Assembly: GCA_009746045.1 (NCBI GenBank)
Contig: RPFO01000089.1
Coordinates: 130,043 to 194,042 of the forward strand
Source: Mesostigma viride
Lineage: Eukaryota; Streptophyta; Mesostigmatophyceae; Mesostigmatales; Mesostigmataceae
DNA: 64,000 nt
Direction: 5' to 3'
Shown: one piece after another, positions 51,938 through 62,520 of the stretch
Layout: each line of letters begins with the position of its first letter
Position numbering within the stretch: the first letter of the stretch is position 1
Notes under the pieces: generated by a model
Databases searched by the model: none
The model's input: only the letters and a program-made list of their open reading frames with translations
What the model was told of the DNA's origin: nothing
Translations under genes and position numbers: made by a program

Positions 51938-52490
51938 GGGGGGGGAGGTGTGTTGCACGGATGCAACATGCCATCTGTGGTATTAAATTATCCGTCCCGG
52001 TCGATCGGCGCCGACCGTAATCCGGCGCCAGTGCCGAGCCGGCCATAGTATATAGTTGGCAGCCGAGGCAATCCGTGTGGAAGTAAGTGTAGAAGTTTTG
52101 CTGACGAACTTGGCCTTTGCGCCGTAGGCAGACCTAGCGCCTGAACGGGAGTTACGGGACAGCCAAGTGGCTCTGCACACGCGTTATGATGGTACCTACG
52201 GACATTTGGATATTTTTCAGGAGAGGCCTCCAGCCGTACTGGTTGTATGTGGTGGTATGTGTTCTAGACGGTTCGAGAAGCCCGTCCCCGCGGACCTGAC
52301 GTCATGCCTGGTTGGCAGCGCTAGGCGCAGCCACCAACGGGGACGAAGGGACAAAATAGGCAAGGCACGAGCTATCCCAGCAATCCGGACCTTGTATCGT
52401 AATATACCACGTTGCTCTACAGATTATTTACCATCGCTTAATCCTGGAGTGTAATTCTCCTGTGGGCTCGAGTGTGAATCCCTCGCCTAC
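51938..52490 (+). repeat. Polypurine tract and 3' LTR of the gypsy element
   Basis: ttgggggggggaggtg ends at 51950 and is followed by TGTTGCACGGATGCAACAT, a typical LTR start. The 5' LTR is not present, and the LTR end is not exactly placed; an ORF1 copy starts at about 52490. Confidence 0.55.
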
Positions 52491-52493
52491 TGG

Positions 52494-52826
52494 GTGTCCC
52501 TCATGGGCCTGGTAGGTGAGGTAGAACTGCGTGGCTGCCACCGCCTTCCCCACTCACGGGACAAGGCGGCTTCGGCCCCACCAGTCCTGCTCACCTTCCC
52601 CTCCCCTGAGGATAAGCAGCGGTTCCTCTCTCGTCGCAAGAGGTTGCACGACCTCACCTGGACGCTGGATGACGACCTGAACCCCGCTTATTAGCAATTA
52701 CAGCAGCGACGCGACCTGTGGCCGGAATACCTCCGCCATAAGCAGGACCCCCAGAAGCCCAAGGTGTACTGGAGGGGCGGGGACCTGATGATCAACCACA
52801 AGATGTGGACGCCCCCAGCGGGCTAG
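52494..52826 (+). pseudogene. LINE ORF1p-like fragment with an in-frame stop
   Basis: Begins within ORF1 (MGLVGEVELRGCHRLPHSRD), continues with the RRM-like PPVLLTFPSPEDKQRFLSRR and TWTLDDDLNPAY, then a TAG at 52692-52694, and resumes in the same frame with LWPEYLRHKQDPQKPK and YWRGGDLMINHKMW to a TAG at 52824-52826. It is the plus-strand sister of 16027-16323. Its 5' end is truncated near the end of the gypsy LTR. Confidence 0.65.
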
Positions 52827-53188
52827 AATAGCAATAGCCCTAGCAATTGTAACCATTGGAGTCACTGCCGCTAAGGCAGCCATGCCTAGAATGTTTGCCT
52901 AGCTGTGCCAACATACCTAGTCACGTGCCGCCAACGCACGGTACACAACCAGCCATAGCCTTAGCCTAGTCCTAGTACAGCCATGCCACGCCCGTGCTAT
53001 GGTCAGATTACTTGCCCACGCTATACTTGTTATGCCACGCTTACATGGGTCTTATTGCACCCACAGTTTGCCGGATCGTTAGCCTGTCCTTTTAGCTAGC
53101 GCGCCCGATTGCAGCTGTGGCATGCCTTTGGCATGAAGGAGACTGGGGGTCTCTGCCCTTTCTCCTGTAGTGCACACACAGGGATTAA
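52827..53188 (+). mobile_element. ORF1-type LINE 3' UTR, split by the Kolobok element
   Basis: Matches the inverse of 15665-16026 throughout. The UTR continues after the Kolobok element at 58132-58185, ending in ttaattaatta. TTAA at 53185-53188 is the left target copy. Confidence 0.8.
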
Positions 53189-53210
53189 GGGGACGTGCGC
53201 CCGCCGAATT

Positions 53211-53222
53211 TTTGGCGCCAAA
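53211..53222. promoter_or_regulatory. E2F-like palindrome TTTGGCGCCAAA near the Kolobok left end
   Basis: A double-sided match to the E2F/DP consensus TTTSSCGC, 22 bp inside the terminus. The same site is at 11443-11454, 40560-40571 and 62544-62555 in the other TTAA elements. Confidence 0.5.
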
Positions 53223-53251
53223 ATTTCGCGGTACCGTCCGACGAGTGAAAA

Positions 53252-53665
53252 GTGAGGGTGGCGGCGATGCACGAGTGCAATGCACGAGCGATGGCGAACA
53301 CCCGAGCTGACGCCAGGCTAGAAAATGCTTGTCTCGCGCGACTTAGGGCATGGCAAACGGACTCTGAATTTTCCGGCGTCAACCTAGATGATTTGTTGAA
53401 CCGGGACAAATTAATTGCGCTGCCTCCATGCGGCAAGAATCACGTACCTCCAAAGCCGGGTGATTCGGCACCTGCTAAACTCCGTCATGCTGCCTATCGC
53501 AATTTTGCGGATCGTTTTGGCTGGCTTAAGGACGGGAAATTCGCAAAACCCCTGCCTGGTGAATTTGAGACAAATTTGTTAAAGACCGGTTTCCTGACCC
53601 CAAGGGGATTTACACCGGTTTTATCGAGACTTCGGACAGATAGATTTTCGCCTGAGTTTCTGTAA
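53252..53665 (+). CDS. Unrecognised 137-residue protein in the Kolobok element
   Basis: Open from the ATG at 53252 (others at 53267 and 53291 are possible) to TAA 53663-53665. The composition is mixed, with LRHAAYRNFADRFGWLKDGK, PLPGEFETNLLKTGFLTPRG and few repeats, so coding is plausible. It lies 14 bp upstream of the transposase frame and in a different frame. It may be a first exon or the N-terminal domain of the transposase. No known domain is recognised. Confidence 0.5.
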   Translation: MRVAAMHECNARAMANTRADARLENACLARLRAWQTDSEFSGVNLDDLLNRDKLIALPPCGKNHVPPKPGDSAPAKLRHAAYRNFADRFGWLKDGKFAKPLPGEFETNLLKTGFLTPRGFTPVLSRLRTDRFSPEFL

Positions 53666-53679
53666 CGCAGGCTTCTGTC

Positions 53680-55332
53680 GTGATGGGGGGTGTTTCTGGA
53701 CAAAAAGCTGCGCAACGTAAGCGTCGGCAGGCAGAGGCAGTAGGCAAGGATGAGCCGCAAAAATCAACTGCGAAACGAGGGCGTGGAAGGCCGCTCGGCT
53801 GCAAGAATGGGCCGCGGGTCGGCAGGCCAAAGAAACAGCAGAAGAAAAAAGGGCAGGGTAATAAAAAGCGCAAGCAGAACACGGTCGGCATTGAAACTGG
53901 CGCTGCACCAGCAGTTAACGATGGCATCATGGCAGAGCCCACCTCGCCTAAGTCACCTGACGAAGGTATGCCTGGCGATGCTCGCATCCGCTTTCCGGCA
54001 TCTAGGTACTCGTTCTCGCCTGTTTCGCTTGACGAGTGGGGGCATTTCAAGAAGTCGTCATCCACCACCTGTGATCCTATTTCTAGGGGCCAGCCTTTCA
54101 CCTTTACACGCATGATTGTGGACACGCAGTGCCTGGCCTCTGCCTTCACACAAATGCGCTGCCCATCATGTGCTGAGCTTAGCATTCAAGTGGCAGAAAA
54201 GCCTGATCCCCAGCACAAGGCAGCACCTGAGCTTATCATTTATTGCAGCAATGCCGCCTGCCTTTCTGAGAATGAGGAGCCCTGGCAGATGCCGTGCCCA
54301 ACACAAGAGGCGGGGGGGGTTGCTCCACTGGGCTCTGAGCGTGCTGGGGTCAGTGCCCTCCTAGCTCTTGCCACTACTATCTTTTCTATCACACGCCCCG
54401 AGCGAGCTGCTGCGCCTGTTTACCATGCTAGGGCTGCCCTTCCCCACGCGCAGTCGTGCGTGGGAGGCCAACGTGGCAACTGCCAAGGAGGCCATTGATG
54501 AACACCTCCACCACATCATCATGCGCAACCGTGAGGAAGTGAGGAAGTGGGAGCAAAAGGAGGGCAGGTTTCCTGTGGATGAGGAGGGCAGGCAGGGCAC
54601 GCGCGTAAGCATTGATGGCTCGTGGCCAAATGTTCAAGGGATTCCATTCGCTGTTGGGGCAGCAGCTGGCCGTGCACGATGTGCTCAAGCTCGTCATAGC
54701 TCACCATGTCAGTGCTAAGTGGTGTGCCTCGTGCAGCGCGGTAGAGGGCAAGGTGGATGAGGTCGGCAACCCCTTGGCTCCCACTCCCCATGTGTGCTAC
54801 AAGAATCATGAGGGCAGCAGCAAGTCAATGGAGGCGACGGGGGTGGTGGCCATGCTGCGTGATGTGCAGTCCTTGCACGCGGGTGTGTCCACGGGGCAGG
54901 TGGTGCATGAGGAGGAGGGGGTGGAGCGGGCTAGCAAGCCAGAGGCCCAGCTGTTGTACGTTGAGAAGGTGGTCTCGGATGGGGACACGAGCTGGTTGTG
55001 TCAGGCACGTGAGGATCCGGTGTTGAAGGGGGAGGGCCACGTCCCAGGCAAGGACCATGACCTCAACCACCTAGCTAGCAACATGCACGCTGCACTAGCC
55101 AACACCAAGAAGAAGTGGCTGTCCAAGCACAATTAAGGGGGTGCTGGGTGAGAAGGGCCACATCCACTGCATGATGCGGGGCTTCAGGGCATGCGTGCGT
55201 GCAAACTGGCTCAAGGGGGCAAAGTGGCTGCCAGGGGGGGCACTGACCAACGCACGCGAGCACTACCACGGCAATCACGCGAGGTGCATGCCATGCTTTT
55301 CCTAACCACAACCTGCAGCCAGATGGTAGCAT
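53680..55332 (+). pseudogene. Kolobok/Mutator-like transposase, N-terminal and catalytic parts
   Basis: The first 272 codons (53680-54498) carry two AT-hook-like motifs (KRGRGRPLGCKNG, RVGRPKK), a Lys-rich nuclear signal and a zinc ribbon (MRCPSC ... CSNAAC). After a shift near 54390 the second frame gives EAIDEHLHHIIMRNREEVRK and VSIDGSWP, the first catalytic Asp motif. After another near 54635: GFHSLLGQQLAVHDVLKLVI, WCASC, NHEGSSKSMEATGVVAMLRD and VVSDGDTSW, the second Asp, with KGEGHVPGKDHDLNHL likely carrying the Glu. After 55132 a third shift leads to REHYHGNHARCMPC, the conserved H/C motif. The order DGSW, EGSS.ME, SDGD, H..G.H..C is that of Kolobok and Mutator-like transposases. The hAT element interrupts at 55333. 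Confidence 0.8.
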
Positions 55333-55340
55333 CAAGGAGG

Positions 55341-56786
55341 CAGTGTACAGCCATACGCAATACGCAATCATACGGGGCCCATGGGTATATGGTGTATAAT
55401 ACGCCATACGGGGTATAATACGCAAATCATACGGGGACTCTTGAAAATGCTGTTTTTTGCATGGTTCAGGGGGTTCTTCAACATTCTGACCAATCAGGCA
55501 TGTTTTTTTTGTGTTCTTGCAACACCACTTGCCTTTATTTAACACATCATCACATAATATTGCCGTTGCCGTCGCTGCATGCCTACAAATACAAGCATTG
55601 TAAATCTGTTGTTATTAATAATGTCTGTAAACAGCACAAAATAACAAAGTTGTATGCACAATCAGTGCACACCTGAAAAGGATAATAACACAAGTAGATA
55701 TGCATGCACATTGACACTTGCAGTGGTATAGAGATCGCTGCCACCATTACTGTATGTTGAAGTTAAAAAACCATGCCATCACTGCATGGAATGGCTATAC
55801 TAGGACTGAAATACTGCACATGGTCAGTCGGCCAACTTGCCAAAAGTAATAAGACATTGTGCCAGAAACAGACATCTTGCCTACTCGTGGTAGGCCACCA
55901 TGCAATATTGATCTACATGAAGCAAGAATCCATACGGGCTGCCAACAATGTGGCTAGCGTGCAGGATACCATGCATGCCAGCAACCCGACCCAGCTTCCC
56001 TAAACCATTAACACATATGGTACGGTGGCTGGCTAGCAGCAGCCTGCATGGCTAAATAAGGCATTTATGTGCATCGCGAGTCACACCAAATACCCCGCAG
56101 CCTGCGACGTAATGCCTCCGGCGGCCTCTTGCACTCGCTCACTCTTGCCTCCTTCGCATACGGCCCATGATATGGCGGGTGCTAGCCTTGCTCGGGTGGT
56201 AGAACCCGAGAATTTTGCATCCAAAAGTGTGCACGTCACTGAGCTAGTAGTTACCTGTCGGCTGCCCTTTCTTGTTGAGAGTCTGTTCTTTCACGATGTG
56301 TGTCCAGACAGTCTCGAATACGGCCTGCATCTCGTCGGCCCCATTATCATCGTGTTCCATAGACCCACACCATCACCGTCGCTAGCCATGGTGCCTGGAT
56401 GTCAATTGTGCTACGATTAAATGTTAGGTGCTAGATGCGCGCCCTTGTTGGCAGACAACATAACTTCGTCACCTAATTTCCTCGTCCTTCGTCTCCTAGA
56501 CCCTAGTCCGACACGCAGCAATCTGCAGCAATGCACGTACAGTCGTACATGCACGGCCAGCTTGGCACCTGAATCTAGTTCCGGCTCCACGTGCCGTCCA
56601 AAATGATGCCAGAAGCTACTTCGAACGAGGTTCATACGCAAAAAATACGCAAAAAATACGCAATACGCAAAAAATACGCAAAAAATACGCAGTGCGTATT
56701 TTTTTTCCCATTTTCATACGGAAATCTTGCGTATGGCGTATAATACGCGCCATACGGCGTATTATACGCCGTATGGCTGTTCACTG
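55341..56786. mobile_element. Non-autonomous hAT element inside the Kolobok gene
   Basis: CAGTGTACAGCCATACG at the left and its near inverse CGTATGGCTGTTCACTG at the right, with CAAGGAGG duplicated at 55333-55340 and 56787-56794 (8 bp). The subterminal regions are rich in atacgcaaaaaatacg and gtataatacgcc motifs, as in the hAT element at 17505. 1446 bp, no transposase frame recognised. Confidence 0.92.
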
Positions 56787-56794
56787 CAAGGAGG

Positions 56795-57612
56795 AGCAGT
56801 GGTGCTGCGTGCACAGGCTGCAGAAGAATGAGCCACCGTGGGGGGGTGACAGCACCAACTGGCTGCCGCGTGCGTCTACAACAAGGGGCAAGGACACAGT
56901 GGATGTGCAGGGGCTAGTGAAGGACTGAGGTCTGGGATAGGTACACCACCCCCGACATCCTCGCAGGCCTCTGCCACAACTCAAGCTCCAACATCAATGA
57001 GTTTCACCACAGCATGCAGGTCATGAGCACACCTAATGGCAAGGGGGGGTTTCCTGCTGGCTTGTACCCCACGTGCTGTGCTGTGGGGATTTGTCGGGCG
57101 TCGGAGGGGGAGGACTGGTGGCCCGGGGCTGTAGCGCAGAAGCTAGGTGTGGATGCCTCACCCGCTGCCCTAGCCCAGCTCAGTGAGCTGCAGAAGAAGA
57201 GAAAGCGCCAGCAGGTGGTCAAGAAGACGCTAGAGTACAAGGCTGAGGCAGCCCGGGCGTGGCATGTGAAGCGTGGCCATCGCTGGGATGAGGGCAAAGT
57301 AGATGCCCAGAGGGGCCAGGTCACCTACAGCAAGGGGGTGCACTATGGGGGTGTGGGGGCTGCTACTGGGGGGCGGGGGCGGGCAGCAATGAGGATGATG
57401 ACGACACTGCACACATCCCTTGCTTGCGCTGCTCTAAGACTGATGCATCTGATGATGACCCTTTCTTGCTGTGCAGCACACCCGGGTGCGATGGGGGGCT
57501 CCACCTGAGCTGCACGGTCCCTCTCCTGCCCAGCGTACCTGATGGGGACTGGTTCTGCCCAGTTTGCTGCGGGGAAGACTGTGATGATGGCAGTGATAGT
57601 GACAGTGACTAG
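56795..57612 (+). pseudogene. Kolobok transposase C-terminus with PHD finger
   Basis: After the hAT insertion the frames contain PDILAGLCHNSSSNINEFHH, the usual C-terminal G.C.N.NE..H motif of this family, then CCAVGICRASEGEDWWPGAV, a Lys/Arg/Gln-rich helix (LSELQKKRKRQQVVKKTLEY) and a C-terminal PHD finger: CLRC, LLCSTPGCDGGLHLSC and DGDWFCPVC, the C4HC3 arrangement, ending with an acidic Asp/Ser tail at TAG 57610-57612. PHD fingers read histone H3 tails, so the transposase may recognise chromatin marks. Two or three frameshifts lie between these parts. Confidence 0.75.
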
Positions 57613-58127
57613 TATAATGGACGCCCAGGTGGCATGCTGCCAAAGAGCATAACTTCCACACCGCTTGTCCAAATGCAGCCAGATTTTGCGAGCGTGTGTG
57701 TCGATGACTAATGGAATTTTAAATATCATGTTTGGCCCATTTCACATGTGTTTGGTATTTTATTATTTTTGGCATGTGTGAAAAACAGCGTTTTTGTACT
57801 TGCAAGAGCATAAAAATTCTAAAGCATGTCAGATATGGGTTGTGAGTGGCTCTAATTTTTGGCCACCCACGACCTGCTTGGAAAATATCATGGCTGGCCT
57901 GAATTGATGTGTGCATTGGCTGGGGCATACTGTGCCCTAATTAGCGTCTTTTTCTATTTTTAGCGCGATACCGGCGCGTGGTTGGGGGTAGAACCTTCAA
58001 TGAATGCATGGATAACTCACTAAACATGTTATTTAGGGCCCCTAATCATGGCTGGGCATAACTCAATTGAATTCATATTGAAACAAGTGTATTCCAGTTT
58101 TGGGGGGGTTTGGTGGCACAACTCCCC
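57613..58127. other. 3' non-coding part and right end of the Kolobok element
   Basis: AT-rich. Contains gcgtctttttctatttttag (57944-57963), shared with the TTAA element at 38460, and ends ggcacaactcccc|TTAA. Confidence 0.6.
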
Positions 58128-58131
58128 TTAA

Positions 58132-58302
58132 AAGCACTTCAGTGCTCCGTGACTCCCCAACGGGAGCACGTGTTTAATTAATTACTGGGTGTAAGTCTTC
58201 CCGCATTGAGTGTTTTAATCTGTGTGGTAACATTGTAATATACGAAACCGGTTTTCCGGGTTTGAACTTAATATTCGTATACTGTGTGACAAGTATTCTT
58301 AA
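58132..58302 (+). other. End of ORF1-type LINE 3' UTR and following flank
   Basis: aaagcacttcagtgctccgtg and following match the inverse of 15610-15665; a short TTAA tail ends at about 58185. The rest to 58302 is unique and ends in ATTCTTAA, the left duplication of the next element. Confidence 0.65.
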
Positions 58303-58791
58303 AGGAGGGGTGACATCTCCAGGCAAAATTTCCTGGGTAATAGGGGCCCGTCCCAGGGCCTGACTGCTGCGGAACGCGCCGGCCCCTATTTGGATATAGG
58401 GGCTGGCGAGCAAAACGAAGGTCGGCGGCGGTGGCCCCTGATTACTGGCCCCCAATAGCGCGGCGCTACGTGGCAAGATGCGGCGCCACGTGGCATGATG
58501 CGCATGCCTCCCCGGTGACAAGGGCCAGGCAACTGGGCAAGTCTGCTGCTGTACACTGTGTACAATAGCGCGGCGTGAGGATGCCGGCACGTTTTTTTTT
58601 GTTATGTGTGCAGGCTGCCTAAATAAATGGTGCTTAAAATGGTGGCATCTTGTTGGCTGCGCACCTGCTGAGCTTTTGACAGATCTGTAAAGTTAGGGCC
58701 CGAAAAATACAGATGGCTAGGCGTATATGCAGATCTGTTTTTTTATTACAGATCTGTACGTAAACTCCGACGTAATGCCCTTACGTCTTCG

Positions 58792-60139
58792 AGACTCGTC
58801 CATGCATGCGGGCGGTGCGGCCAGTGGTACAAATACCTGTAAATTAGCTAAAATTAGTCAGCCATGGTTAAGTAAGCTAATGGAATTTGAAGGCACGGTA
58901 AAACCAGTACTGAAAAGCTATCAGCCCAGTTCTCTCGCGTGTAGATTGTTTGCTTTCTCGACATTTTGTTCGGACGCGGAGTGCATTATCACGGGAAGCA
59001 TAGCGATTGGTAGCCAACGATGGCGACGTACGTGAAGCCTCTGCTCTATGACGGGAAGGCATCTGGCGTTGCTGCAACTGGAATCAGGCCAGTGCCATGT
59101 TCGGCACCGTGCACGCGGAAATAAGGCGCCGTCACGTTAGATAGCACTGCTGAGGACGAGCTGCGCCTGCCTGCCCATATTTACCGAGTTTGTCTCGCAT
59201 CGCACTGCATTATTGCTGGCCAGACTTTGCTGTCTTTATGCCCGACAATCTGGTTCACGAACCGTTTTAATTTGCTGCGTGCGTGGCTCCTGCCCTTCCA
59301 TGGCAATGTTTGCAATTTCGCACGTTTTCGTTGTGATTGTTGGCACATACTACATAGCCATGCACATGACATACTGCATGAAGGTCGCAAAGTTAGGTAT
59401 AGTTTCTGTTTGTAAATCCTGAGTTATTGCTTCACACACGGTTCCTTGAAATGAAGGCCCTGGCCGAAGCTCGTTGCTTGCCAAAGCCTTCTTGTGTCGA
59501 AGAACAGCGGTTCTCAGTGGGCACATGAAAGAGACGTCGCCAGGCATTGTAAGATTTCCAACCACACGCTTGTCCTGTAACCATGCAATTCATTCCATGT
59601 GCGTTATGAATCTGGCAGCTTGTGAGCCTGCAACCATTAATTGCAGTTTGGCACATGTTACAAGAAGTAGGCTCCTTGAATTTAGGCTGCTTTCTCGCTT
59701 ATTTTTGTTGATGCTATAGGCAACATTGGACTTAACACTAACTTGAGTCCCACCCGCATCCAACCCCCCCAATCATCCATCCACTCCGTCCCTACCCACC
59801 CAATTATACCACCGTCTTCCCGCCCACTCTTGAACTAATCAGCCCAACGCCCCAGCCTAAGACACAGGCAAATGCCCATGTAGCCACCCATGTGCGCGTG
59901 CCTAGAGACACTCAACTAGCTAGGCTGCATGTATGTGCCATGGGGGCATAATAGGTGCATGGGCGCAGGTGCACATGCAGGCCCGCAGGCATGCACACAA
60001 GCAGGCAGGCAGGCAGGTTGACAGATGGGTGGGCAGATAGGCGGGTGGCAGACTTGTAGGCGGGCAGGCGGGAGGATGGGCAGAACATTGGGTGGACAGG
60101 CGAGTAAGAAGGTCGTTGGGTCCAAGCAACCCGTTTATT
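58792..60139. other. Interior of the long-TIR element, no recognised gene
   Basis: Short frames only. A segment of gcaggcaggcag-like repeats occurs at 60000-60070. No feature otherwise. Confidence 0.4.
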
Positions 60140-60149
60140 GGTGATGGAT

Positions 60150-60850
60150 TGATGTGTGTGGCGCATGTGTGCAAGTCGGCCTGTGTTTGTGTGCGTTTGT
60201 ATGCATGTGCACGTGTGCTCGTGGGTGTGTGCACATGTTTGTGTGCATGCATGTGTTAGCGTGCATGTGCGCACGTGGGTGTGTGCGTGTGTGCGTGCGT
60301 GTGTGCGTGTGTGCGAGTGTGCGTGTGTGCGTGTGTGCGTGTATGCGTGTGTGCGTGTGTGCGTGCGTGTGTGCGTGTGTGCGAGTGTGCGAGTGTGCGT
60401 GTGTGCGTGTGTGCGTGTGTGCGTGTGTGCGTGTGTGCGTGTGTGCGTGTGTGCGTGTGTGCGTGTGTGCGTGTGTGCGTGTGTGCGTGTGTGCGTGTGT
60501 GCATGTGTGCGTGTGTGCATGTGTGTATGTGTGCATGTGTGTATGCGTGCGTGTGTGCATGTGTGTATGTGTGCATGTGTGTATGCGTGCGTGTGTGCAT
60601 GTGTGCATGTGTGCATGTGTGCGTGTGTGCATGTGTGTATGTGTGCATGTGTGCGTGTGTGCATGTGTGCGTGTGTGCATGTGTGTATGTGTGCATGTGT
60701 GTATGTGTGCGTGTGTGCGTGTGTGCATGTGTGCATGTGTGCGTGTGTGCATGTGTGTATGTGTGCATGTGTGTATGCGTGCGTGTGTGCATGTGTGTGT
60801 GAACATTTATGTGCATGTGTATGTATGTGGGCGTGTGTGTGTGCTGGGGG
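60150..60850. repeat. (GTGTGC/GTGTGT) microsatellite
   Basis: About 700 bp of gtgtgcgtgtgtgcatgtg-type alternating purine-pyrimidine DNA, with local gcat, gtat and gagt variants. Open frames on both strands (His-Thr or Cys-Val-rich) are artefacts of the repeat. Such DNA can adopt Z-form. Confidence 0.95.
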
Positions 60851-61862
60851 GTAGGATGGATAGGGAAAAGAAAGAGTGAAAAATGCAAGGTGTGGGGGAG
60901 TTAAATGTTTCACCTCGCGGCAAAAGTCGTTGTGCCTGCCGCGTGTATTGACAAGCAGCTGTGGGCACGGTTGCAGCAAGTGAGTACACGCCAAGGGCCT
61001 ACACGGTTCATGCAATAGCACACAGCCAGTGGGACGAAACATCTGCACATATTACTTGGGTTCATCTATTTTGCACATTACCTGCTTGGGTTCATCAACT
61101 GAATTCTGCACCTTACACTTGCATGGCTCATGGTTTCAATCGCTGCTCAATTGACGGAAAATGAACAGGCAATCAACATTCAGATATGTTAATCCTGAAA
61201 AGTGACCTTCCACACCAGGAGAATGAAGGTCGATGCTGCTTTGACGCATGAGCCTAATCCACGTGCTCTCGGAGGTCTCCACCTCGGCAGGAGCACCTGC
61301 AGGCGTCGTGGCTCGCTTACCTCAAGCAATATGCGCGTGCTGAAAGCTACCGGGATCTAGGCAGAGTTAAATTATCTGCCCGGAAAAAGCACCTCTTAAA
61401 CCTTTCTCGACAACGAAGCTCTGAGCAGCGCTATACTGTCGTGGCCGGACTTCATTGTCGCCATTAAAATGTCAAAAGCTGTTTGATTCATCCAAGGAAA
61501 ATGCGTGCATGGTAGACAGATCATGAGATGCCCGGGCGTATAGACATGACAAGCAACTGCTTAGATGGCGCTCCTCGCGTTTTCCCTCGACTGAGTTCGT
61601 TAAGGCGCCTAATCCAATGTAGCCAATGCATCTGGGTGTGACCAGAATACAGAGCCTAGTGCACGCGGCGATATTGTTTGGTCTGTCGCACAATTGCTGT
61701 TGTGTTTGCAATTATTCTGCTCGCTCAGATGCAGGATTAACTTCGGCTTGATTTCTTAATTACCCTCGTGTGCAGGTCATACGGCTGACATTCCTCTATT
61801 AGCTTTCGTAGCCATGGCTGAATTTTGCTTCCAGGTACTGAGCACGGCCTGCACTTCGACCC
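60851..61862. other. Interior of the long-TIR element, right part
   Basis: No supported gene or RNA. Confidence 0.4.
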
Positions 61863-61981
61863 CGAAGACGTAAAGGCATTACGTCGGAGTTTACGTACAG
61901 ATCTGTATTAAAAAAACAGATCTGCATATACGCCTAGCCATCTGTATTTTTCGGGCCCTAACTTTACAGATCTGTCAAAAG

Positions 61982-62300
61982 CGCTTGTCATGACCGCATG
62001 CTATGCATTTCACCGATAGACCATCCTCACCCAGAATTAAATAAGAATATTCTGCAGTGGCTCGGCGGTTGTCTTGGTCATAATACAAGTCTGGCCAGCC
62101 GCGTTGCAGACCAGGCCCTTCCTCCGGTCCAATGTCCGGCGGTTCAGACATGCTACTATGAGCGGCTCCCTCCTCGGTAACGATCTGACAATACGCTAAT
62201 ATATAGGCAGCCTGAAACTAAAATCCCAAGGAATTGTTCGCAACAAAACACTAAATATGCGGTGCGGGCAGACTCGGCCGCCTTGCTTGCAAATTCCGCC
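61982..62300. other. Right interior of the 8-bp-TSD element
   Basis: No gene seen; leads into the ggcccctat subterminal repeats. Confidence 0.35.
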
Positions 62301-62520
62301 ATGCTGTAGCATTTGGGGGCCAGACTCTATGGGCTGACGGCTGCATGAAAGTCGGCCCCCTGCTCCCCTATAGGGGCCGAAAACATGGGGGCCAGCTCCA
62401 GTTGGTGCCGGTTGCTGCACTGGCCCCTAATATGGAAATAGGGGCCAGATATTCTGGACCGGCGGCTGCAGGATCCGGCCCCTATTTAGCTTGGCTCAAT
62501 GTCACCCCTCCTATTCTTAA

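Larger units (their letters stand above)
53189..58127 (+). mobile_element. Kolobok-type DNA transposon, 4.9 kb
   Basis: Flanked by TTAA (53185-53188, 58128-58131). Left end ggggacgtgcgcccgcc, right end (inverse) ggggagttgtgccacca: an imperfect inverted repeat. The unoccupied site is visible at 15665-15668. It encodes a small N-terminal frame, an AT-hook/zinc-ribbon protein running into a transposase with DGSW, SDGD and H/C motifs, and a C-terminal PHD finger, with several one-base frameshifts, and is split by a hAT element. TTAA target and this transposase type fit the Kolobok superfamily. Without the hAT insert it is about 3.5 kb. Confidence 0.88.
58673..61981. mobile_element. Element with 119-bp terminal inverted repeats containing ACAGATCTGT sites
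   Basis: 58673-58791 and 61863-61981 are nearly perfect inverses (start CTTTTGACAGATCTGTAAAG). Each carries three cagatctg palindromes. No target duplication is clear. The interior of 3.1 kb has no recognised transposase and includes a GT-rich microsatellite at 60150-60850. The superfamily is not determined; long TIRs are seen in Mutator-like elements. Confidence 0.8.
58303..62512. mobile_element. DNA transposon with 8-bp duplication and ggcccctat subterminal repeats
   Basis: Inverted ends AGGAGGGGTGACAT (58303) and ATGTCACCCCTCCT (to 62512), with ATTCTTAA duplicated at 58295-58302 and 62513-62520. Inside both ends (58345-58460 and 62310-62490) lie several direct and inverted copies of ggcccctat/ataggggcc. 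The 8-bp duplication suits hAT, P or Merlin types; the terminus is not a classic hAT CAG. No transposase is recognised. It contains another long-TIR element at 58673-61981. The right duplication overlaps the TTAA of the element at 62521. Confidence 0.85.

Noticed and set aside
53189-58127. piggyBac assignment because of TTAA
   Set aside because: The transposase motifs (DGSW, EGSS.ME, SDGD, H..G.H..C) and ggggac ends fit Kolobok and not piggyBac.
59912-61048. 378-codon His/Thr-rich minus-strand frame and Cys/Val-rich plus-strand frames
   Set aside because: They follow the GT-rich microsatellite; no domain outside the repeat.
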